Of a DNA stretch of 64,000 nucleotides, positions 57,590 through 64,000 are shown piece by piece (the stretch's first letter is position 1; the number at the start of each line of letters is the position of its first letter). This DNA is from Nitrospirillum iridis. GTDB taxonomy: Bacteria > Pseudomonadota > Alphaproteobacteria > Azospirillales > Azospirillaceae. The stretch lies in assembly GCF_014205765.1 (NCBI RefSeq), contig NZ_JACIIZ010000003.1:248001-312000 (forward strand). The letters run 5' to 3'. The notes under the pieces were generated by a model. The model was not told the DNA's origin, searched no databases, and saw only the letters and a list, made by a program, of their open reading frames with translations. Made by a program: the position numbers and the translations under genes.

Positions 57590-60484
57590 TCAGAACTTGG
57601 CGCGGGCGCCGAAGATCACCTGAACACCCGGGTAGTAGATGCTGTAGGGCGAGTTGGAGTGACCGAACAAGGTCACCAGCGGCTCGTTGGTGATGTTCAG
57701 CGCGTCGACCGTCAGGCGGATGCTGTCGTTGAACATCGGTAGCTGATAGCCCAGCGACAGGTCGAACTGGCCGCGGGCCGCGGCGATCAGCGGCTCATTG
57801 ATGTTATTCTGCGGCGCGTTCGCCGCCGTGGACTGGTCATTCCAGACGTAGTTCAGGCTGACCGATACGCCGTGGCCTTCGTAATAGCCCTGCAGGTTGT
57901 AGCTGTAGGGCGCGATGCCGGTGGCGAACAGCCCGCTCTCCGACGATTGTTCGATATGGGTCCCGTTGGCGGAGAAACCCAGGCCTTCCACGATGAAGTC
58001 CAACGGCTGGACCCAGGTCAGCTCCACCCCCTGCAGCAACAGCTTGCTGAGGTTCACCGGCTGGGTCAGCGTCACGGTGGCGACGTTGGGGCCGCCGCGC
58101 AGGTTGAGCGCCTGCTGCTGGCTGGTGTTGAGGTCGGTGAAGTTGATGCCCAGCGCGGTGAAGGGCACCGTTTTCTGCGTCGTGACGGTGAAGCCGTCGA
58201 TGTCCTTGCGGAACAGGGCGGCGCCCACATAGCCCAGGCCGCCGGTGTACCACTCGCCGCCGATGTCGATGTTGTTGGAGGTGTAAGGCTTCAAGTTGGG
58301 GTTGCCGGCGCTGGCCACCTGCGCCGAGATGTCGGAGAAGGTGGTGCCGGGGAGCAACTGGCTGGCGTCGGCGCGGGTGACGCTGCGTGAGGCGGCGGCG
58401 CGCAGCTTGATGTCGTCCGTCAGACTGTAGACCACGTTGGCCGACGGCAGCACGTCGCTGTAGCCGGTGTTCAGCGTCTGGTCGATCAGGGCGCCGGAGG
58501 CGGTCTGCAGCGGACTGGTCACCGTCTGGTCGGTGTGGAAATAGCGCAGGCCCATGTTGATGGCCACGTCATGGCCCAGCAGCGTGTCCTTGGCGTTGCC
58601 TTCGGCATAGCCGCCGAAGGTTTTTTCCGAGATGTTGCCGACCGAACCCCCGGTGACGGCGCTGCGCGTTTGCGGTGCCGTATCCTTGTAGTAGTCGTAG
58701 TTCGTCGCCTTTTCCAAGGCGGCGAGGTTGGTCATGATCCACTTGGTGTAGCCGACATTGCCGTTGGCCAACTTGCCGAAGTCGCTGATGTTCATGGGCA
58801 TCAGGTACTGGCCCACCTGGGAATTGGGCACCAGGCCGGACACGCCGTCGCAGGTGGCGCCGCAGACCGCCGTCTGGAAGGTGGTGCTGTTGTCGTACGC
58901 GCGGATGATGCGGCTGGCCATGTCATAGGCGCCGCCGACCTTCAGGTTGACGGTGTCGTCGCCATACTTGGCATCGATATGGGCGCCGCGGGTGGTGGTC
59001 TCGCGATAGACGTTCTGCACGTTCACGCGGTACCAGCGCCAACCCAGGTTGGGATCGTTCAGGTCCCGGTTGGGGGTGATGATGGGCTGGCCGTTGGCGC
59101 CGCCCGCCTGATAGGTGACGGTCAGGCCCGACTGTGCCGGGGTCTGGAAGTCGAACTGCGGTTGCTCACGGAAGAAGGTGCTGTGGCCGTAGTTGACCTG
59201 GGCGTCGACCGTGAAGTCCTTGGAGGGTTTCCACGTCAGCGTCGGGTTGATGTTGTAGAACTCGGTGTGCTGGTTGAAGATGTCGTTTTCCAGGAAGAAG
59301 CTGGAATTGGCGAAAGTGCCCTGGGTCACGACATTGTTGCTGTCCACGGTGAGGTTGAAGGGGACCATGCCGCCGGTGGAGGTGGGGCTGCTCCCCGGGC
59401 CGGAATTGCGGACGTACCAGTTCATGTTCAGGCGCTGGTAGTTGCGGTCCGACTGCGCCCACAGTCCGTCGATGGCGAAATGCCATTCGTCGCTGGGGCG
59501 GTATTCCAGGGACAGAAGGCTGGAGACGCGGGAGCGGTCACCGAAGGTGTAGCTGTTGCGCCCCAGGCGTGGGATCTGCGCGCTGCCCAGCTGCGCCAGG
59601 CTGAGGCCCGAGGTCTGGGCCAGATTCACGGGCTGGCCCGCCGTCAGGCCGGCGACATTCTTGGGGGCGGTGGCGGCATAGACGAAGCCGTTGCCCGTGC
59701 CGACATCGCCGCTGCCGGCCGGCAGGTTGCCGTCGGTATAGCCGATGGTCTCGAACCCATCGATGCGGGTGGTGGTCTTGACGCCCGACACGCCCACCAG
59801 CACGCCAAAGTCGCCCCAGGTGTGGCTGGCGACCAGGGCGCCACGGGGGCTCACCTCATTGTCGGCGTTGGTGTACTGGCCCTGGCCGATCAGGGTGACG
59901 TGCGTGCCCTCATTGTCGAAGGGGCGGGCGCTGTGCAGGTTCACCGTCCCGGCGATGCCGCCTTCCAGCATGTCGGCGGTGGGGCTCTTGGCCACGTCCA
60001 GGCGGGTGAACAGTTCTGAGGGGAAGAAGTCCAGATCGACTTCGCGGTTGGCGCTGCCGCCGTTGGTGCCGCCGTCCGACGCCACCGCGATCTGCGTGTT
60101 GTTGAGCAACACCTTGGAGAAGCTGGGACCCAGGCCGCGAATGGAGACTTGCACGCCTTCGCCGTTGATGTCGCGGGTCAGCTTCACGCCCGGAATGCGG
60201 TTCAAGGTTTCGGCCAGGTTGGTGGCCGGCAGCTTGCCGATGTCCTCGGCGAAGATGCTGTCGCCGAAGGAGACGGAATTGCGCTTCTGCTCCGTGGCGT
60301 CCAGCAGGCTGCGGCGGATGCCGGTGACGGTGATCTCCTCCAGGGTGTCATCGCCGGTGGCCGCCGCGGCCTGGGCGTGGGCCTGCGTCGACATCGTGCC
60401 CAGCAGTGCCGCGCCCGCCAGGGCGGTGGTGGTGAGCAGCGCCTTCCAGGTTCCCGAATGTGCCCGGTTTCTTGAATATGCCAT
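57590..60484 (-). CDS. TonB-dependent receptor of the carbohydrate-uptake type
   Basis: 964 aa. Signal peptide 1-38; then EEITVTGIRRSLLDATEQKR, EDIGKLPATNLAETLNRIPG, VSIRGLGPSFSKVLLN and ADMLEGGIAGTVNLHSARP, the wording of the Caulobacter/Xanthomonas family of oligosaccharide receptors; barrel ends PGVQVIFGARAKF. It probably takes up glucuronic-acid-containing or galactoside oligomers, as judged from its neighbours. It starts 93 bases after the glycosidase gene on the same strand, and its 3' end has a strong terminator. Confidence 0.94.
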   Translation of the reverse strand: MAYSRNRAHSGTWKALLTTTALAGAALLGTMSTQAHAQAAAATGDDTLEEITVTGIRRSLLDATEQKRNSVSFGDSIFAEDIGKLPATNLAETLNRIPGVKLTRDINGEGVQVSIRGLGPSFSKVLLNNTQIAVASDGGTNGGSANREVDLDFFPSELFTRLDVAKSPTADMLEGGIAGTVNLHSARPFDNEGTHVTLIGQGQYTNADNEVSPRGALVASHTWGDFGVLVGVSGVKTTTRIDGFETIGYTDGNLPAGSGDVGTGNGFVYAATAPKNVAGLTAGQPVNLAQTSGLSLAQLGSAQIPRLGRNSYTFGDRSRVSSLLSLEYRPSDEWHFAIDGLWAQSDRNYQRLNMNWYVRNSGPGSSPTSTGGMVPFNLTVDSNNVVTQGTFANSSFFLENDIFNQHTEFYNINPTLTWKPSKDFTVDAQVNYGHSTFFREQPQFDFQTPAQSGLTVTYQAGGANGQPIITPNRDLNDPNLGWRWYRVNVQNVYRETTTRGAHIDAKYGDDTVNLKVGGAYDMASRIIRAYDNSTTFQTAVCGATCDGVSGLVPNSQVGQYLMPMNISDFGKLANGNVGYTKWIMTNLAALEKATNYDYYKDTAPQTRSAVTGGSVGNISEKTFGGYAEGNAKDTLLGHDVAINMGLRYFHTDQTVTSPLQTASGALIDQTLNTGYSDVLPSANVVYSLTDDIKLRAAASRSVTRADASQLLPGTTFSDISAQVASAGNPNLKPYTSNNIDIGGEWYTGGLGYVGAALFRKDIDGFTVTTQKTVPFTALGINFTDLNTSQQQALNLRGGPNVATVTLTQPVNLSKLLLQGVELTWVQPLDFIVEGLGFSANGTHIEQSSESGLFATGIAPYSYNLQGYYEGHGVSVSLNYVWNDQSTAANAPQNNINEPLIAAARGQFDLSLGYQLPMFNDSIRLTVDALNITNEPLVTLFGHSNSPYSIYYPGVQVIFGARAKF

Positions 60485-60577
60485 GTCTTTCCTCCCTGGC
60501 CGCCCATGGATCTCCGCTGGATTTGGGCGGGCTTTTGTTAAGCCTGGTCTTGGGCGCTGGGGCGCCCCCTCGCGGGG

Positions 60578-62266
60578 TCAGCGGTAGCGGTAGAGCGTCA
60601 CGCGCTGGATCTGGAACTGATCGGGCGCCAGACGGATGTGCCGCCCCTGGTGGGTCTGGTCGCCGTTCAGGGTGCGCCCGGGCACCCAGCGGCCTTGCGG
60701 GTCGAACGTGCCCTCGATGGCCTTGTCGATGCCGGCCAACGGCGGGCCGTCGGGGGTGGCGCCCGCAACGGTGACGATCAGGCCACGGCCGGCGATCAGA
60801 TATTCCTCCGGCCCGGTTTGAATGATCAGTCCGCCATGGCTGGCGGTGTCCTGCTCCGCCTTGGGCGTCCAGCTGTCGATGAAGCCGACCGTGAAGCGAT
60901 AGTCGCCCAGCGTGCGCGTGACAGGGGTGTCCAGCACCGTGCCGTCCTCCAGCACCCGGGGCTTGAAGCCCGCCATACGCCCCAGGCCCTGCGCCTTCAG
61001 GATGGCGGGGGTCAGTTGCCGCAGCAGGGAATAGGCCTCGGTCAGGGCCGCTTGGCTTTTGGCTTCCGCGTTCTCGATGGAGAAGGGGCTGAAGCCGAGG
61101 GCGTCCAAATCGCCAATGGCGTAAAAGGCGTTGGCTGGTACTTCGGGGGCGCTGACGTTGTTGGCTTCCGGGATGAACAGCGGATTGTCGGCGCGGTGGT
61201 AGCGCCCGGCCAAATCGCTGAAGCTGGGGAAGTAGATGTCGGGCGCGATCAGATCCAGGCTGGGTGCGCCCGTCTTCCACACGTCGATCAGATGGGGCAG
61301 GGGCCCCCCGCTGGGATAGTCGCCCGGCGCCTTGCCCGCCCGGTTTAGCGCCACGTTGACGTACATGGGCAGGGGGTAGGCCGCCTTGCCCGCACGGGTG
61401 ATGGCGTCGGCATATTGGGCGTAGTGCCAGGCGGTGAACACTTCCTGCCCGGAATCGGCATCGCCGAACATTTCAGCCCAGCTGCCGCTGGTCCTGGCCC
61501 CATGGGCCTGCCACAGGGCGCGTAGCTCCGGTTCTTTGGCCTTGTCCTCACGCAGGAGGCGCACCAGCGCGTCGGGTACCGCCTCCGCCCATGCGGCGTT
61601 GGCGGCCTCCCCCCATTCCCGGGCCACCGGCAGCATGCCGATCTCATTCTCCACCTGCACCATCAGCACGGTGTTATGGCCCGCGTCTGCGGTCTTCAAA
61701 TGGCCCATCAGGGCCGCGAACGCCTTGGCGTCGGCATCGCGCACGGCGGGGGAGAAGGCGGAGAGGATCTCCACGCTGGCGCCATTGGCCGAGCGCACGC
61801 GGGGGAACCGCGCCTGGTCCCGCTTCACCCAGCCCGGGACGTAGGTGGACATGCTGTTCTTCCAGGCGCCGAACCACAGCAGCACCAGGTGCATGTCCTG
61901 GGCGCGGGCGTCGGCCAACAGGCCGTCGACGCTGGAGAAGTCGAAACGGCCCTCCGTGTCCTCGATCAGTTCCCAGGATACCGGCGCCAGCACGGTGTTC
62001 AGGTTCATGGCCTTCAGCTTGGGCCAATATTTGGACATGTAGGCGCGGCTGGAGGCGCTGGAGTTGCCAAGCTCCCCACCCAGGATCAGCAACGGCTTGC
62101 CGTCCACGGCCAGGCGGGCGGCGGTGCCCTGATGGTCCAGGGTGGGCGGGGCGGCCAGCGCCGCCCAGGGTGGGGAAGCGCCGGCCGTCACCGCGACCAG
62201 ACCGGCGGCCACACCGGACCGCCAGGAATTCTTATGCCGGCCCGGGGCCGATAGCAGGCGTGCCAT
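60578..62266 (-). CDS. Exported GH-A clan glycosidase (GH35/DUF5597-like beta-galactosidase)
   Basis: 562 aa. Leader 1-38. The (beta/alpha)8 barrel shows AYMSKYWPKLKAMNLNTVLA, LVLLWFGAWKNSMSTYVPGW, the acid/base Glu208 in VQVENEIG, and the nucleophile candidate Glu367 in PLFIPEANN. A C-terminal beta domain (DUF5597-like) follows: DYRFTVGFIDSW, YLIAGRGLIVTV. Such enzymes remove terminal beta-galactose or related sugars. The LacI-type operator lies 43-58 bases upstream. Precedes the carbohydrate receptor in an operon. Confidence 0.88.
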   Translation of the reverse strand: MARLLSAPGRHKNSWRSGVAAGLVAVTAGASPPWAALAAPPTLDHQGTAARLAVDGKPLLILGGELGNSSASSRAYMSKYWPKLKAMNLNTVLAPVSWELIEDTEGRFDFSSVDGLLADARAQDMHLVLLWFGAWKNSMSTYVPGWVKRDQARFPRVRSANGASVEILSAFSPAVRDADAKAFAALMGHLKTADAGHNTVLMVQVENEIGMLPVAREWGEAANAAWAEAVPDALVRLLREDKAKEPELRALWQAHGARTSGSWAEMFGDADSGQEVFTAWHYAQYADAITRAGKAAYPLPMYVNVALNRAGKAPGDYPSGGPLPHLIDVWKTGAPSLDLIAPDIYFPSFSDLAGRYHRADNPLFIPEANNVSAPEVPANAFYAIGDLDALGFSPFSIENAEAKSQAALTEAYSLLRQLTPAILKAQGLGRMAGFKPRVLEDGTVLDTPVTRTLGDYRFTVGFIDSWTPKAEQDTASHGGLIIQTGPEEYLIAGRGLIVTVAGATPDGPPLAGIDKAIEGTFDPQGRWVPGRTLNGDQTHQGRHIRLAPDQFQIQRVTLYRYR

Positions 62267-62308
62267 TCCGCTTCTCCCTCAAGCTGGCGCCTTTGGTGCG
62301 CCTTTCAA

Positions 62309-62324
62309 ATGGTAGCGTTACCAT
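62309..62324 (-). promoter_or_regulatory. LacI/GalR-type operator upstream of glycosidase-TBDR operon
   Basis: ATGGTAGCGTTACCAT is a palindrome with only the central pair(s) imperfect, matching the consensus style of LacI-family sugar regulators in proteobacteria. It lies in a 208-bp AT-rich region (62267-62474) between the transporter stop and the glycosidase start, 43 bases from the latter. No regulator gene of this family is in the window. Confidence 0.75.
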
Positions 62325-62474
62325 TCTTCGGTATGGGCAATATTGTCAAGATAAATGTTAAACAAAAATGATTTTTATCGCCTTAATATTTTAAAGAACG
62401 CGCAAATACATCGCCGCTCCATGAATGAAGTGGCCGATTTATTGACGTTTTATCTATGGAGAATTCCCAGGGTA

Positions 62475-63803
62475 CTAAGATCGGTCACCTCCATCGGCGG
62501 TGCCGGGAAGGGCTGGTCGCAACCGGGGACTCAGGGTGTGCAAGGCCAGCATCGCCAAGGGATAGGCGGTGGCGGCCGTCAGGAAGATGGCGGTGTAGCT
62601 GCCGGTTGTTTGCAGGATCCAGCCGGTGAACTTGGACATCAGCATGCCACCGACCGCTCCCGCCGTGCCGCCGATGCCGACCACGGTGGCGACGCTTGAT
62701 GGCGGGAACAGGTCCGAGGGCAGGGTCATCAGATTGGCGGAAAATCCCTGGTGGCCGGCGGTCGCCAGGCCGATGACCACCACCGCCAGCACCAGCCCGC
62801 TGATCCACGGGGCGAAGAGCACCGGCACGACGCAGGCCGCCGCCGCCAGCATGGCCAGTTTGCGCGCCCGGTTGGTGTCCATGCCGCCGCGCATCAGGCG
62901 GGAGGACAGCCAGCCGCCGGCGACGCTGCCGATGTCGGACATGAGATAGATGGCGACCAGCGGGGGGCCGAAGCCGGCCAGGTCCAGGCCGAACCGGCGA
63001 CCCAGGAAATCCGGCAGCCAGAACAGGAATACCCACCAGATGGGATCGGTCAGGAACTTGGCCAGCACATAGGCCCAAGTCTGCCGCTGGCGCAGCACCC
63101 AGCGCAGGCCGGGGCCGGATGTGGGTGTGCAGCAGGTAGCCGGGGCATCGCCGCGGATGTGGGTCAGTTCGGCGGCGGTCAGTCGGCTGTCTTCCTCCGG
63201 CCGACGATAGAAGGTCAGCCAGGCCGCCAGCCAGACGAAACTGATGACACCGGTTACCATGAACGCCATGCGCCAGTCGGCGACCGCGACGATGAAGGGC
63301 ACGATCAGCGGCGTGATGACGGCGCCGACGTTGGAGCCGGCATTGAAGATGCCCACGGCCAGCGCGCGCTCGCGCCGGGGGAACCATTCGGCCACGCTTT
63401 TCAGGCCGGCGGGGAAGTTGCCCGCCTCACCGGCGCCCAGGGCCACACGGGCCAGGATGAACTGCACCAGGCCGCCCGCCAGGCCGTGCGCCATATGCGC
63501 CAGGTTCCATACCAGGAAGGTCAGGGCATAGCCCCAGCGGGCGCCCATCCGGTCGATCACCCGGCCGAACACCAGATAGGCGACGGCGTAGGCCGCCTGG
63601 AAACAGAAGATGATGTCGGCGTAGTCAGTCTCCGACCAGCGGAATTCCTGCGACAGCAGGGGCTTCAGCAGGCCCAGCATCTGCCGGTCGACATAGTTGA
63701 TGACGGTGGCGGCGAACAGCAGGGCAACGACGATCCAACGTCGCCGGCCCAGTCTGGCCGGCGGCGGGGTCGGTGCGATGGTGGCTTCCGCTGGCCACGC
63801 CAT
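62475..63803 (-). CDS. MFS transporter, hexuronate/ACS family (ExuT-like)
   Basis: 442 aa with 12 membrane segments. Family signs: FAATVINYVDRQMLGLLKPL in TM1, FGRVIDRMGARWGYALTFLV between TM2 and TM3, GAGEAGNFPAGLKSVAEWFP (GEAGNFPA is typical of ExuT/GudP), and FNAGSNVGAVITP. Symports glucuronate/galacturonate or aldarate with protons. It follows the mannonate dehydratase end by 98 bases on the same strand. Confidence 0.92.
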   Translation of the reverse strand: MAWPAEATIAPTPPPARLGRRRWIVVALLFAATVINYVDRQMLGLLKPLLSQEFRWSETDYADIIFCFQAAYAVAYLVFGRVIDRMGARWGYALTFLVWNLAHMAHGLAGGLVQFILARVALGAGEAGNFPAGLKSVAEWFPRRERALAVGIFNAGSNVGAVITPLIVPFIVAVADWRMAFMVTGVISFVWLAAWLTFYRRPEEDSRLTAAELTHIRGDAPATCCTPTSGPGLRWVLRQRQTWAYVLAKFLTDPIWWVFLFWLPDFLGRRFGLDLAGFGPPLVAIYLMSDIGSVAGGWLSSRLMRGGMDTNRARKLAMLAAAACVVPVLFAPWISGLVLAVVVIGLATAGHQGFSANLMTLPSDLFPPSSVATVVGIGGTAGAVGGMLMSKFTGWILQTTGSYTAIFLTAATAYPLAMLALHTLSPRLRPALPGTADGGDRS

Positions 63804-63901
63804 GAACGTCTCACTCCCGTTTGTCGCCCCCCCGTGCCAGCAAAGGCCAAGTGGCGTTGTTTTCTCGGGCGCTTAAGGCTGCGCCCTGGCCGAATGCGGG
63901 A

Positions 63902-64000
63902 TCACCAGCTCCACAGGGTGCCGTCGGTCAGACGGGCCACCGGCAGGTAGGCGGGCTGGTAGGGGTACTTGGCCGCCTCCGCCTCATCGATGTCGACGCC
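63902..64000 (-). CDS. Mannonate dehydratase (ManD/RspA-like, enolase superfamily), C-terminal fragment
   Basis: Only the last 32 residues are in the window: ...[20 protein letters not shown] then [10 protein letters not shown] and a TGA. This ending (YPY..AYLPV.RL.DGT.W.W) is the characteristic C-terminus of the mannonate/altronate dehydratase ManD branch of the enolase superfamily. The enzyme makes 2-keto-3-deoxygluconate from D-mannonate in glucuronate breakdown. It fits the ExuT-like transporter downstream. Full gene continues past the right edge. Confidence 0.85.
   Translation of the reverse strand, partial: GVDIDEAEAAKYPYQPAYLPVARLTDGTLWSW

Noticed and set aside
1-64000. CRISPR arrays, tRNA/rRNA genes, insertion sequences
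   Set aside because: No regularly spaced repeats, no cloverleaf candidates noticed, and no transposase-like frame; a covariance-model scan would be needed to exclude small RNAs.

Overview
The window is a GC-rich (about 65-70 %) chromosomal segment. Codon usage, three TonB-dependent receptors (TBDRs), a FecI/FecR pair, a phasin, IF-1 next to CspA, and ExuT/mannonate-dehydratase sugar genes suggest a free-living alphaproteobacterium, plausibly of the Azospirillaceae/Rhodospirillales. That placement is inference; there is no rRNA or tRNA marker here.

Layout. (1) 1-7861, minus strand: an ECF sigma/anti-sigma pair, an STN-type TBDR, a flavin-dependent halogenase and a six-hairpin glycosidase-like exported protein cut by the left edge. 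(2) 7955-28774, minus strand: a complete 15-gene extracellular contractile injection system (eCIS; Afp/PVC/MAC type, tailocin-like). Its order is cap, uncharacterised 417-aa protein, sheath, two tubes, DUF5908, LysM, VgrG-like spike, PAAR, gp25, gp6-like, gp7-like, tape measure, AAA+ ATPase, and finally an odd glycosyltransferase-like/methyltransferase fusion. The operon ends in a good intrinsic terminator, and I find no tail-fibre gene. (3) 29184-33147: an exported-type transglutaminase-fold protein, several small proteins (two are paralogues), a hemolysin III/PAQR membrane protein, infA and cspA. (4) 33379-38346: a Rieske oxygenase plus CrtI-like oxidoreductase pair, divergent from a TetR regulator with a candidate operator, and an APC amino-acid/polyamine transporter. 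(5) 38587-46285: a GH9 glucanase, an exported RidA paired with a Tat-type amine oxidase, a second TBDR and a creatininase-family amidohydrolase. (6) 46368-55172: an OmpR/HK two-component system, a YncE-like beta-propeller and a tightly coupled TolC/MFP/RND efflux operon. (7) 55444-57476: a phasin and two flavin-reductase-fold proteins. (8) 57590-64000, minus strand: a carbohydrate-utilisation module (mannonate dehydratase fragment, ExuT-like MFS transporter, LacI-type operator, GH-A glycosidase, carbohydrate TBDR) closed by a strong terminator.

How the parts work together. The eCIS operon encodes a syringe-like particle: spike, baseplate, tube and sheath with a length ruler, a cap and an assembly ATPase. 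The absence of a fibre gene and the translationally coupled GT-like/MTase fusion at the 3' end are its most unusual traits; the fusion is either a cargo candidate or a particle-modifying enzyme. The surrounding genes look like a scavenging lifestyle, with polysaccharide uptake and degradation, glucuronate catabolism and extracytoplasmic amine oxidation. No CRISPR array, IS element, integrase or phage capsid/terminase gene was seen.
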